From Motiliproteus sp. MSK22-1 (GTDB lineage Bacteria; Pseudomonadota; Gammaproteobacteria; Pseudomonadales; Balneatricaceae), in assembly GCF_001968815.1 (NCBI RefSeq), contig NZ_MIEQ01000018.1:62001-126000 (forward strand): a DNA stretch of 64,000 nucleotides, given 5' to 3'. Position 1 is the first letter of the stretch, and every line of letters begins with the position of its first letter. The notes beneath the pieces are model-generated. The model worked only from the letters and a program-made list of their open reading frames with translations, searched no databases and was not told the origin of the DNA. This document shows, in pieces, positions 1 to 8,748 of this stretch. The translations under genes were made by a program, and so were the position numbers.

Positions 1-680
1 TCGGCAGCTGACAGTTTGTCTGGCTTTTGCAAGATTTTGTCGGGAATAGCGACTTTTCCAATATCGTGTAACGAAGCTGTTTTGTATAGCAAATCTATCA
101 CCTGATCGTCGTCCAGTTCCTCAGCAAAGTCGGGGTGATACCTGAGGCGCTCTGCCAGCGCTTTTACATAGTATTGGGTACGTAGGATATGGTCTCCAGT
201 TGAATGGTCCTTGATCCGTGCGAGGGCCGACATACTAAGAATAATTGCTTCCTGCACGGATAGTAACTCTTCCCGGTAGCTTGATCTGGCATTTTCAAGT
301 AGTTGTTGCTGTTCAGTAAACAGATGATCAGTTGATGCTAATTGTCGATGGATTTTTGCCTTACTCAGCAAAATGGAGCGATGAAATGGGCTGCACAAAT
401 AATCGGCACAGCCACAATCGATCGCCAGCAGTTGATGATCTGCTGAGTCACTCCATACCATGATTACAGGAATTCCCGCACTCTTGGCCAGCTGTACGAA
501 GTGTTTACAGTTCTGTAAACCAAATTGATCTACGCAGGCTGCATCAAAAAGTATAAGCTCACCCTGGAGGCTTGTATTGGAGAGGAAATCAGAGTTTCCA
601 ATAGAATAGTTATCCGGGGTTGCGCTTTGTAACTCTGTAAAGGTGCTGAGTTGATTCCCGACATAGTGCAATCTGGTCAT
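1..680 (-). CDS. HD-GYP domain protein with degenerate receiver (3'-truncated by window edge)
   Basis: Read on the minus strand from an ATG at 678-680, the frame stays open for 226 codons to the window edge, so the C-terminus is missing. Residues ~40-115 look like a receiver: the strand LILFDA puts an Asp at 46, but the N-terminal acidic pair is absent and the usual KP motif reads CSPF, so phosphorylation is doubtful. From ~140 the HD-GYP domain begins, with the conserved TGDHILRTQ stretch and the metal-binding HD of LHDIGK at 205-206. The GYP motif would lie outside the window. HD-GYP proteins are c-di-GMP phosphodiesterases; activity is inferred, not shown. It is divergent from the diguanylate cyclase that follows. 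Confidence 0.85.
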   Translation of the reverse strand, partial: MTRLHYVGNQLSTFTELQSATPDNYSIGNSDFLSNTSLQGELILFDAACVDQFGLQNCKHFVQLAKSAGIPVIMVWSDSADHQLLAIDCGCADYLCSPFHRSILLSKAKIHRQLASTDHLFTEQQQLLENARSSYREELLSVQEAIILSMSALARIKDHSTGDHILRTQYYVKALAERLRYHPDFAEELDDDQVIDLLYKTASLHDIGKVAIPDKILQKPDKLSAA

Positions 681-860
681 AGTGTTTTAAATCCATTTAC
701 GTTATTGAATTCATTGTAGGTGAAATATGGCAATCCCCGGTTTTATGCCGATAATGACTAATGCAAGGATTAGCCTGTAAAGATCGCCTGGTGGGATAAG
801 TTGATTAACCGGTAAGGGTCACTATGGTAATGTCCATCTGTACAACGGAGGTAAAAGGTC

Positions 861-1853
861 TTGATCTCTGGGCAATCGACTAATTTTCCGCGTCGGGTTT
901 CGATCCTCTTTCATCTTGTGGCCATTGCGCCAGTTCTCGGTTTTACCCTCTATCATGGAATATGGGGTAGTCATTGGCTTTCCTTATTCCTTGGAGGTTC
1001 GCTGCTGGTTGTCAGCCTATCTCTTTATAATGAGTTTAAACACAGAGACAGCTTGCTTTATCGACAAATGTTCGTTGTTCTGGTCTCTTTTTCAATTGCA
1101 CTGAGTTGCTATCAACTGGGGTTGCGAGGCCTGATTTACGTTTTTCCGATGTCTTCGGTATTCTTTTTTACATTTCCGTTCGTCCAGGGGATTGTATCGG
1201 GTGTAATTTTTTCACTTTGCTGCTTGTTGGCGGCGTCTTATGTTGAGCCCTTGATACTAGTGCTGAGATTTTCTGTCGGTATTACTATCAGTATGGTATT
1301 TGCTGGCATATTCGCATTTATTGTACTGAAGCAAAAAAACAAGCTGGAGCAATTGGCAAACAGAGATGAACTGACGGGGGCGTTGAATCGCCGTACATTG
1401 CGCCCTGAGCTGGACGCAGCGAAAAATATGCATCAGAGGCACCAGCAGTCAGAGAGTTTGGCAATCATGGATCTTGATCATTTTAAGCAGGTAAATGATC
1501 TTCATGGGCATCTGGTGGGTGATGAGGTATTAAAGGAGTTTTCACAGTTGGTTGCAGGACGGATACGCAATTCAGATAAATTGTTTCGCTTTGGTGGTGA
1601 GGAATTTATCCTGCAGCTTCCACAAACGGATGAACAGCAGGCCTGGGAGCTTTGTGAAGCGCTAAGGGCTTTGGTGGAAGCAACATCATTTTCGAATAAT
1701 ATTCGTCTAACCTGTAGTTTCGGGGTTGCCCAGTTAACAGCTGATGAGTCAGTCGATTCATGGTTAAAAGGTTGTGATAAGGCTTTGTATCAGGCGAAAG
1801 AAAGTGGCCGTAATAAAGTGTTGAAGCGATCGTCCGGATATAGGCCACAATGA
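861..1853 (+). CDS. Membrane-anchored diguanylate cyclase (GGDEF)
   Basis: A 330-residue inner-membrane enzyme predicted to make c-di-GMP from two GTP. Residues ~13-155 hold about six hydrophobic segments without a family I can name. The GGDEF domain follows at ~165-325. The active-site motif is GGEEF at 245-249, the metal Asp lies in IMDLDHFK (~204), and an RxxD inhibitory site (RNSD, 236-239) sits five residues before GGEEF, so feedback inhibition is expected. The start is a TTG at 861: a clean GGAGGT at 847-852 lies 8 bases upstream and no better-placed ATG exists. It is divergent from the HD-GYP gene at the window edge, making a synthesis/degradation neighbourhood. Confidence 0.92.
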   Translation: MISGQSTNFPRRVSILFHLVAIAPVLGFTLYHGIWGSHWLSLFLGGSLLVVSLSLYNEFKHRDSLLYRQMFVVLVSFSIALSCYQLGLRGLIYVFPMSSVFFFTFPFVQGIVSGVIFSLCCLLAASYVEPLILVLRFSVGITISMVFAGIFAFIVLKQKNKLEQLANRDELTGALNRRTLRPELDAAKNMHQRHQQSESLAIMDLDHFKQVNDLHGHLVGDEVLKEFSQLVAGRIRNSDKLFRFGGEEFILQLPQTDEQQAWELCEALRALVEATSFSNNIRLTCSFGVAQLTADESVDSWLKGCDKALYQAKESGRNKVLKRSSGYRPQ

Positions 1854-1869
1854 TCAATGGATAGTTTCC

Positions 1870-2556
1870 TCAGGTTGCAACCACGTAACGCCATTTGTGA
1901 GTCAATAAAGTATGGACAAATGAGCGTGGGGAATTGTGCCCTGACAAATGAAGGTAGCATTTGACCGCAAAGCGCTTCACAGCCAAGGCCATATAGATAT
2001 CGCTGATAACATCATTGGGCTCCCAGGCGCCGACTCCGGCAGATTGGATTATTTTTTCGCGACGCGGAGCGGACATGACGGCCAATTGGGTAGCATGGGC
2101 TAAATATTCTTGAGCAGCATTACTAATTCTGGTGAGTTCTGTGTTGTGTTGAACCACCGCATGGGTTACTTCATGAGCAATAACACCGAAATAGTGGTCT
2201 GGATCGAATGGCTCTCCATACATAGAAGGCAGTGGTTTTATTTCGAGGATTGATCGGAAAGACATTACCTCAATCAGGTCTTTACGACTGTTATAACTGC
2301 CGAAGATGGGATGACCAATGGATTCTAACGGGCGCTGGACTATATCGATGCGGATAAGTTTTTTGGGCCGTAGATCGTATTGCTCCAGATATCTCAGCGC
2401 TGATGTTGAAGCCGCACAGGCGATGTCGACCACTGTGCTGTCGGAAGTTGTCACCTCTATAGGGATGTTGTTACAGCGGAAGGTATTTGCTTGAAGGGCT
2501 GTGGGTAATAACAGGGAAAAGCTGGTACAAACGATCAGGATAAGGGACGGTTTCAT
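1870..2556 (-). CDS. Secreted zincin-like putative metallopeptidase
   Basis: A 228-residue protein with a typical signal peptide (residues 1-23, cleavage near LQA-NT). A HEVTH motif at 128-132 supplies the HExxH zinc ligands, and a Glu at ~150 in AAQEYLAH is well placed as the third, gluzincin-type ligand. The remainder does not let me name a peptidase family; it may be one of the small DUF6639-like proteins, which I cannot confirm. Predicted location is periplasm or outside. The ATG is supported by GGAGGT about 7 bases upstream. It converges on the diguanylate cyclase with a 16-base gap and appears monocistronic. Proteolysis is inferred from the motif only. Confidence 0.75.
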   Translation of the reverse strand: MKPSLILIVCTSFSLLLPTALQANTFRCNNIPIEVTTSDSTVVDIACAASTSALRYLEQYDLRPKKLIRIDIVQRPLESIGHPIFGSYNSRKDLIEVMSFRSILEIKPLPSMYGEPFDPDHYFGVIAHEVTHAVVQHNTELTRISNAAQEYLAHATQLAVMSAPRREKIIQSAGVGAWEPNDVISDIYMALAVKRFAVKCYLHLSGHNSPRSFVHTLLTHKWRYVVAT

Positions 2557-3174
2557 ACGGCAACCTCCAGGTGGGCCTTTGGAAGGCTGTTGATTTGCCT
2601 TCAGCGGCTAGAGCTTGTAGCCAAGTTAACTTTGCAATCGATACAGAGCACTTCCATCAAGTGTAAGTCTGCTGCCTGCGGTTTATAACGGAGCATCTGA
2701 TTGCAGTGCGTTCTATCTAGTTACTTACCAGTATAGGCTTTAATATTATCAACGTGATTAATAAGTCTTAGCGTTGGTGTTCTCTTACAAACTCGACCAT
2801 GTTCCCGCAGAGAAAGTGCTCACTTCCATCTTGTGTTTATTTAACTTATTGATATATATCTATTAGTGTATCTGCACTACTGGTGAATCACCGGTTTGTG
2901 TCAGAATTATTAAATTTTGAATTTTTGTTCCAAAAGATGATGATCATGTCGTATTCGGGTATTCCCCTGATCAAAAAAGTGAGATATAGTGCGGTGCAAC
3001 TAAGGGATTACCCCTAAGCAAAAGCTTGGCCCACGACAGGGAATTCAGTTGTATCGAAAGTGACGTCGACCGTTCTTTCGCAACAGTGAACAAGTGTCGG
3101 CATTAAAATAAAAATGATTGAACTCCGCTCGAAGTCTTGTCTGAATTCCGGAGTTCAAAATGAGGAAAAGCTGA
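2557..3174. other. Gene-poor spacer of about 620 bases
   Basis: No open frame here has a convincing Shine-Dalgarno sequence and codon pattern. A small perfect inverted repeat (GGTGAATCACC, around 2882-2892) is present but is not followed by a T tract. The stretch should hold promoters for the secreted zincin (minus) and the 54-codon gene at 3175 (plus); I cannot place them with confidence. Confidence 0.4.
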
Positions 3175-3339
3175 ATGTATATTGAATGTATCCGCGCTGA
3201 TGGCTTTGAAGATCAACTGACATCTTCTACAACATACCAAGTAAAAGAAGTAGGAGAAAACTCCTATTTGATTGAGAACGACAATGAAGAAAGCCGTTGG
3301 TATGGAAATCAACACTTTTGCGTCAAGCTGGCGGCCTAG
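3175..3339 (+). CDS. 54-residue small acidic protein
   Basis: ATG at 3175 with GAGG at 3162-3165 (9-base spacing) opens a 54-codon frame ending at TAG 3337-3339. The product begins MYIECIRADGFEDQLT and continues with a YxVxExGxxSYLIEND pattern and a RWYG segment. From memory this resembles small SH3-like beta proteins found in bacteria and phages, where a CIDxxGxEDQLTxGKxYxV pattern recurs, but I cannot attach a family name. Conserved-looking aromatic and glycine spacing and a good ribosome site argue for a real gene. It is alone between a long spacer and an inverted repeat at 3395-3448. Function is unknown. Confidence 0.7.
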   Translation: MYIECIRADGFEDQLTSSTTYQVKEVGENSYLIENDNEESRWYGNQHFCVKLAA

Positions 3340-3680
3340 ATCTTAATTCCAGATCGGCAAAACCCCGCGTTTATCATATTGATGAATGACAACTAGGGTC
3401 TGCTCTAATCCACGCAGTGTTCCTATATCACTGCTGCAGTTAGACCCTTCCTTCCTTATTTAAACAGATAGTCTATTCTAAACAGGCAGTGTTTCCAGAT
3501 AGAAGATGGTACTTCCCAGCTTATGGGGTGTTTGCTGAAACCGGCTTTCAGTCAATAAACCGGAACACTGTTTATTTTATGATCGCCTCAGAGCTGGTTT
3601 CTAACCAGAATTTTTGTATTTAAAATCAGGATCAAAACAGCAAAGCGTATTTATTTAGCTTGTTTTGGGGGGGTATTTAG
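3340..3680. other. Spacer of about 340 bases
   Basis: Apart from the nested inverted repeat at 3395-3448, I see no gene. The distal part is AT-rich and should contain the promoter of the membrane protein starting at 3681. Confidence 0.4.
3395..3448. repeat. Nested inverted repeat downstream of the 54-codon gene
   Basis: Outer arms AGGGTCT (3395-3401) and AGACCCT (3442-3448) enclose inner arms GCAGTG (3414-3419) and CACTGC (3429-3434). No run of T follows on either side, so a standard intrinsic terminator is not supported, though it may still act as a transcript-stabilising or terminating structure. Confidence 0.35.
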
Positions 3681-4193
3681 ATGTTCCTGATGCTGATCGT
3701 GGCGATTTTGTTTCTGGCAGGAGCTATCTATAATTTCTCCTTGGGAGTTTATAGTGAAGCATTGGCAGGGGTTGCGATTGCTTTTTTGCTGACTGTCCTG
3801 TTTTTTTTCAGCAGGGAGCAGGAAAGTAGAATTGAGGAGTTTCTCATATGGCTTCTAGAGCATAAAGATAAGCTGAAAACTAACAGACTAAACGCTATTA
3901 CCTGGCAAGGAGTGCCTATCCGCTATGACACCGTCGTAACCCAGTACCCGTTTTGTACTTCATTTCTAATCGTGTCGTTCAAACAGTCAAGTCGATTTTT
4001 CTTTCAGTCATCCTCAGATAGATCTCGGGTCAGGCTGGCTACGGTTTTGGTGACCCTTATCTTCGGTTGGTGGGGACTTCCTTTAGGACCGTTTTATACT
4101 CTGCAAACGCTGGTCGAACATCTTCGTGGAGGTAATAAGCGGTTAATTGGAGATATCATTATTGAATTGGAAAGCGGGGCTAATAAGCCCTAG
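3681..4193 (+). CDS. Hypothetical membrane protein
   Basis: A 170-residue protein I do not recognise. Two hydrophobic segments near the N-terminus (~1-24 and ~27-46) form a hairpin, followed by a charged region ending in HKDKLKTNRL, a soluble beta-like middle, and a third hydrophobic stretch at ~120-145 containing FGWWGLPLGPF. The GWWGxPxGP pattern is seen in several uncharacterised small membrane proteins. The ATG is preceded by a run of seven G residues (3667-3673), which can serve as a ribosome site. It lies upstream of a MipA/OmpV-type gene in the same direction, with about 130 bases between. Confidence 0.7.
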   Translation: MFLMLIVAILFLAGAIYNFSLGVYSEALAGVAIAFLLTVLFFFSREQESRIEEFLIWLLEHKDKLKTNRLNAITWQGVPIRYDTVVTQYPFCTSFLIVSFKQSSRFFFQSSSDRSRVRLATVLVTLIFGWWGLPLGPFYTLQTLVEHLRGGNKRLIGDIIIELESGANKP

Positions 4194-4324
4194 AATAAGG
4201 GCTTGAAGGTTAAAGTATGTTAATCTTTCCTTTAGCTTCTGCCTTTGATTGTGTAAAAATTATCTTTTCATTGGTCGAGGTTTTGAGTTTTGCAAGAATC
4301 TATTTGACACCGAAGGGGAACTAT

Positions 4325-5071
4325 ATGGATATACGGACTGTTTACTTTTTGCCACTGATTTTTTTACTTGCTTTGTCAAAGCCTGCGATTTCTTCTGAAA
4401 GTCCAGGTCTTAGAATTGGAGTTGGAGTCGCTGCTGGCCATGATGTCTTTGTAGATACTGATCGTCGGGTTGATGTGGTACCGCTGGTTTTTTATCGGCA
4501 AGGTAATTTTTATATTGACGGTTCCCGCGCTGGTTATGAGTTTTATCAAACGGGGGCGTTCAAGGTAGCTGTTCAGCTTCAAGTTCGCAGAGAAGGTTTT
4601 GATCCAGATGATAGTGAAGCCTTAAAGGACTTTGAGGATCACGATTCAGCGTTAGAAGCAGGTTTTCTATTTAGTTACGATTGGTTTTTGGGGCAGACAT
4701 CATTTTTTGGAGGTTTTGACGTTTCCAGTGCTTATGACGGTGATGTCATGAGGCTCCAGCATGCCTATCCTATCCACTATGATGATTTTGTTTTAGTGCC
4801 TTATGTTGCAGCTACACGCCGAGATCGTGAACTAAACGTTTACTATTATGGTGTTAAACCTGAAGAGGCAACAGCAAGGTTTCCGCAGTTTAACAGTGAT
4901 GATGATACCAGCTATGAGTTGGGTGTTAATATCGACTACCGCTTAAGCCAACGCTGGGGAGTGATTGGTTCACTGGCCTATGAACAATTCCATAATTCTA
5001 TCGCTGATAGCCCAATCGTGGAGGACGACAGTAGTTTCAAAAGTCTGATTGGTGTGACTTATCAGTTTTGA
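4325..5071 (+). CDS. MipA/OmpV family outer membrane protein
   Basis: A 248-residue predicted outer-membrane beta-barrel. The N-terminal signal peptide runs to about residue 24 (cleavage near AISS-ES). The mature protein opens with LRIGVGVAAGHD, has alternating hydrophobic/polar strands throughout, and ends in YQF, the terminal-aromatic signature of outer-membrane barrels. The size and opening strands fit the MipA/OmpV family (a murein-scaffold interacting protein in E. coli; OmpV in Vibrio). I chose ATG 4325 because a GAAGGGG sequence lies ~6 bases upstream and it gives an immediate signal peptide; the frame is open back to 4217 but those residues would block export. Ligand and role are unknown. 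Confidence 0.82.
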   Translation: MDIRTVYFLPLIFLLALSKPAISSESPGLRIGVGVAAGHDVFVDTDRRVDVVPLVFYRQGNFYIDGSRAGYEFYQTGAFKVAVQLQVRREGFDPDDSEALKDFEDHDSALEAGFLFSYDWFLGQTSFFGGFDVSSAYDGDVMRLQHAYPIHYDDFVLVPYVAATRRDRELNVYYYGVKPEEATARFPQFNSDDDTSYELGVNIDYRLSQRWGVIGSLAYEQFHNSIADSPIVEDDSSFKSLIGVTYQF

Positions 5072-5292
5072 CCGATTGTGTTCAGCAGATAAGAATTAAG
5101 AATCAGAAGGTAGCTTGTCGCCATATGCTCCTGGTTGAGTCGTTCTCGCCGATCAGCTTGAATTACTCATTAGGGAGCATTGCTGTCAGGGAGTGTCCGA
5201 AGATTATATAAAATAGCTTCCTTTCCTCCTTATTGATTTGGTCAATGATGTAAGGCTTCTGATCTGGGCCGGCTCCAACCATTGGAATCAAT

Positions 5293-6201
5293 ATGGATCG
5301 ACTTAATCTCAATCTACTTCGGGCTTTGACTGTTTTACTTCAGGACAGAAATGTCACTCAGGCTGCTTTACGATTGAACCTGACACAGTCTGCTATGAGC
5401 CGACAATTGACTCAATTACGGGATTATTTTGCTGATCCTTTGCTGATTCGTGAAGGGAATAGTTATCTGTTGAGTGCCAGGGCCAGGCAATTGTTGCCTC
5501 AAGTTCAGGCCATTCTGTCTGATATTGAAATGTTAAGAACGGCGGAGGGGTTTGATCCTTCGTCCTGCCGACGTAGATTTAGCTTCGCCTGTACTGACTA
5601 TGTTGCTGAGTTTATCTTTCCTGATGTGCTGAAACAGTTGCAGCTGGAGGCGCCAGGGATCGATATCAGTTATAAAATGTGGCAGCCAGATTGGCTTGAA
5701 CGCTTAGGTCAATTGCCGTTAGACATGGTCTCTACCATGACAGCCAGCGTTCCGAAGAACCTGTTCAGTATCCATATGGGTCAGGATAAGCCGGTATGTT
5801 TAATGGCGGGTGATCATCCATTAACTGGACATCAAAAGCTGTCCCTTGAACTGCTATTGAACTACTCCTTTGTCCATTTGAACAGTGGTGGTGACAAGGA
5901 TTCTTTCTTTGATCGCGCGTTGGAAGCAAAGGGGCTAAGGCGCCGGATTCTATTTGAAGTTCCTTTCTTTTCTTCTGCATTTCAAGTGGTTGCTGACAGC
6001 CGGGCACTGATGATATTACCCGAGCACATTGCTCGCAATGCGGCTGATCGGTTTTATCTTTCTTATCTGCCTTTGCCGTTGAGTGTCCCCAAGAATCACT
6101 ATCACTTATGCTGGCATGCAATTCATGACCGGGATCCGGCTCATTGCTGGGTTCGTAATTGTATCGCTGAGCAAATAAGAACCTCAATGTATTCACCATA
6201 A
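5293..6201 (+). CDS. LysR-family transcriptional regulator
   Basis: A 302-residue LysR-type regulator. The N-terminal winged helix-turn-helix (~1-65) shows the NVTQAALRLNLTQSAMSRQL pattern, close to the NodD/LeuO-like branch with LNLLRAL at the start. The rest (~90-300) is the two-lobed effector-binding domain. It is followed 113 bases downstream by a LysE-type exporter in the same direction, so it may control that gene or a distant target; the common divergent arrangement of LysR and target is not present. Its ligand cannot be read from sequence. Confidence 0.9.
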   Translation: MDRLNLNLLRALTVLLQDRNVTQAALRLNLTQSAMSRQLTQLRDYFADPLLIREGNSYLLSARARQLLPQVQAILSDIEMLRTAEGFDPSSCRRRFSFACTDYVAEFIFPDVLKQLQLEAPGIDISYKMWQPDWLERLGQLPLDMVSTMTASVPKNLFSIHMGQDKPVCLMAGDHPLTGHQKLSLELLLNYSFVHLNSGGDKDSFFDRALEAKGLRRRILFEVPFFSSAFQVVADSRALMILPEHIARNAADRFYLSYLPLPLSVPKNHYHLCWHAIHDRDPAHCWVRNCIAEQIRTSMYSP

Positions 6202-6314
6202 TACTATGAATAAAAATCATACCTTTGATATGCAATTAGCATTTCTCGCATTGCCTGTGTCGGATTACACTAGCGGATTCATTGGTACCCAAAGCTTCTA
6301 GCAAGGATAGCTTT

Positions 6315-6923
6315 ATGACTCTCACAATCTGGTTATCTCTCGTCGCCGTATGCTGTATCGGGGCCATGTCACCTGGACCGAGTCTAGCTGTAGTTTTACG
6401 CCATACCATCAGTAATGGGCGTGCTCATGGTATTGTCGCGGCGATTACTCATGCGATTGGAATTGCTGTCTGGGCGATGCTGACGATCTGGGGGCTTGCC
6501 CTATTAGTGACAGAAACGCCATTGTTTTACACTTTGATTACTTATGCTGGGGCAGGGTACCTGGCGTGGATGGGAGTCAAGGCGATACGATCAAAGGGAA
6601 GTGCGAAATTAAACATTGATAAAGATACGGCGCCTCTCATGGTGGCTGCGCGGGATGGCGTATTAATTTCGTTACTTAACCCTAAGTTGGCTGTATTTTT
6701 TATTGCGTTATTTTCCCAGTTTGTGTCGGCAGATCTGACTATTGTTGAGCAGTTGATCATGACTGCAACGGTGGCCTCTATTGATAGCATTTGGTACATC
6801 ATCGTTGCACTAGCGTTGTCCCACTCTAATGTGATCGATAAATTGCAGAGACAATCTGCCACCATCGACAAAATCAGTGGTATTGTTTTGGTTGGGCTGG
6901 CGCTGAGAGTGGTTACCTTGTAG
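6315..6923 (+). CDS. LysE/RhtB family amino-acid exporter
   Basis: A 202-residue inner-membrane protein with about six hydrophobic segments. The N-terminal CIGAMSPGPSLAVVLRHT pattern is the LysE/RhtB signature, and SLLNPKLAVFFIALFSQF in the middle is the second conserved region. Family members export amino acids or related metabolites such as homoserine lactone and threonine. ATG 6315 is preferred over the upstream frame because AAGGAT (6303-6308) is correctly spaced and the first transmembrane helix then starts immediately. A LysR gene lies upstream and a MocR-type regulator lies convergently downstream, a frequent setting for such exporters. The substrate is unknown. Confidence 0.9.
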   Translation: MTLTIWLSLVAVCCIGAMSPGPSLAVVLRHTISNGRAHGIVAAITHAIGIAVWAMLTIWGLALLVTETPLFYTLITYAGAGYLAWMGVKAIRSKGSAKLNIDKDTAPLMVAARDGVLISLLNPKLAVFFIALFSQFVSADLTIVEQLIMTATVASIDSIWYIIVALALSHSNVIDKLQRQSATIDKISGIVLVGLALRVVTL

Positions 6924-7055
6924 TAATAGGATGTATCAGTGCAATCCTTGACGGTAATTACGAAAAATAAAGTGTTAATAATTAAAACTGAAATTCTTAG
7001 TCAATTTTAAAGTATTGTTTTTAAAATTTGATGGTTCGTAATTGAATATTGATGA

Positions 7056-8465
7056 TTATTTCGTTAAAAGATTTCCCAGTCTTTTTAATGCGTCCTTGCG
7101 CTGTTGAGTCCAGGGATAAGCGAAGCTCAGTCGCAAGGCGTTTCGGTAGCTTTCCTGGGCCGTAAAAAGTCTTCCGGGAGTCAGAATAACACCGATGTCT
7201 AACGCCGATTTATATAAATTGACGGTATCAACCTGGATTGGAAATTCTACCCAAAGTGAAAGCCCACCCTGGGGTTGGCTGCAGCTGGTCGCCGTGGGCA
7301 AATACTGGGGAATAAGGCTAAGCAGTTCTTGGGACTGTTGTTGAAGTTGTTGACGCCTGAGGCGCAGGTGACGATCAAGCCCACCTTCTTCAATAAAGTG
7401 ACCAATTCCCTGTTGCTGAGAACGACTGCTTGAGAGAGTAGTGATTAACTTTAATTGTTTGACCCGATCCAGATATTTTCCTGGAACAATCCAGCCAATG
7501 CGCAAATCGCGAGATAAGCTCTTTGAGAAGGATGAGCATAATAATACGGAGCCTGTCGTGTCGTAGGAATGTAGGGTACGCGGCCGTTGCAGAGAAAACC
7601 CCAGATCCCCATAGATGTCATCTTCGATAACGGCAATATTACGTGCTTGAATGAGTTCAATAATGCGATGCTTATGGGTATCTGGCATACATGCCCCTGT
7701 CGGAGTTCCATAACAGGGAGAGATGACTAACGCTTTGATATCCCAATGTTGCAATGCTAATTCCAGGGCTTCCGGACTCAGGCCATGATCGGCTGAACTG
7801 GGAAGTTCAAGGGCTTTTAAACCCAGAGCTTCAAGTAACTGGAAGACGCCATAAAACCCAGGTGATTCAACGGCTACCACATCTCCACGCCGGGTCGTTG
7901 CCATCAAGGCCAGTAATAACGCATTCTGGCAACCGGCGGTAATGACCATATCATCTGCACTGACTTGACTGGCCCCTTGCGACAGTCTCTGAACAAGCTG
8001 TTGTCGCAGATTTGCTGATCCCGCCGGCTCATCATAATTCATCTGCTCAATCGTTGTTTGTCGGCGATGTGCCCGAGCCATACAGCGCCTTAAATGATCG
8101 TTTCCCGGATTGTTGTCCGTTGCAGCAATCAGATCAAAGGCCGCGCCTTTTTCCATAATATCCATCATGATCTGACCGGCGGTAATCGGAACCGGAGTTG
8201 ACTCTGGCCTACTCGGGGATGGGCGCTTGAGTGATTGAGTGTTTTCTAATTGCCGGGCACAGACAAAGTAACCTGACCTGGGGCGAGCTGAAATGAGCCC
8301 ATCCGCTTCCAGACGGTCATAGGTTGCTAGCACTGTTGATTTTGAAACGGTCTTTTCCTGACAGAGGGCGCGGACTGAAGGCATACGTTCACCCACAGCA
8401 CGCTGGCCGCTGCGGATTTCTTCGGTGATATCGCTGACTAGCTGTTGATAGAGATACTCCGGCAT
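7056..8465 (-). CDS. MocR/PdxR-type regulator (GntR helix-turn-helix fused to aminotransferase)
   Basis: A 469-residue fusion. Residues ~1-70 form a GntR winged helix (IRSGQRAVGERMPSVRAL, then TVSKSTVLATYDRLEADG). Residues ~110-465 form a fold-type I aminotransferase-like domain, with the pyridoxal-phosphate lysine in SSFSKSLSRDLRIGW. MocR-type proteins sense PLP or PLP-amino-acid adducts and usually control a nearby transporter or metabolic gene. It converges on the LysE exporter and is divergent from cysI across a 283-base gap, so either could be a target. Which one cannot be told from sequence. Confidence 0.9.
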   Translation of the reverse strand: MPEYLYQQLVSDITEEIRSGQRAVGERMPSVRALCQEKTVSKSTVLATYDRLEADGLISARPRSGYFVCARQLENTQSLKRPSPSRPESTPVPITAGQIMMDIMEKGAAFDLIAATDNNPGNDHLRRCMARAHRRQTTIEQMNYDEPAGSANLRQQLVQRLSQGASQVSADDMVITAGCQNALLLALMATTRRGDVVAVESPGFYGVFQLLEALGLKALELPSSADHGLSPEALELALQHWDIKALVISPCYGTPTGACMPDTHKHRIIELIQARNIAVIEDDIYGDLGFSLQRPRTLHSYDTTGSVLLCSSFSKSLSRDLRIGWIVPGKYLDRVKQLKLITTLSSSRSQQQGIGHFIEEGGLDRHLRLRRQQLQQQSQELLSLIPQYLPTATSCSQPQGGLSLWVEFPIQVDTVNLYKSALDIGVILTPGRLFTAQESYRNALRLSFAYPWTQQRKDALKRLGNLLTK

Positions 8466-8748
8466 TAGTACTGGTTTCCTGTTTGGCTCGAAACGGATCA
8501 GGCAGCTATGGACTCGACAGGTACAGATCTTTTAAAACTGATAGGCCCAGAGAGTCAAACAAACTTTCTGTGCCTTAATATATACTAAAAATTGAATCTG
8601 TACCCCTCTGCTTTACCAGGATAAGCTGAATTCTTTCTACTCTTCTTCAAATTATTATGGAAACAGGTGGTATGCGACTACCTGAGGAAGAGCTGGTTTA
8701 AATAAGGTCGCTGCAATTGCGGCGTCCCACAAAAGGTAGCTCACTTCG

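Noticed and set aside
3103..3315. 70-codon minus-strand frame
   Set aside because: Overlaps the 54-codon gene on the plus strand, which has the better ribosome site and residue pattern.
5765..6235. 156-codon minus-strand frame
   Set aside because: Antisense to the LysR gene, with Asp/His-rich low-complexity composition and no ribosome site.
8466..8748. MocR operator repeats between the MocR gene and cysI
   Set aside because: I looked for direct repeats typical of MocR binding sites and found none that I can defend by eye.
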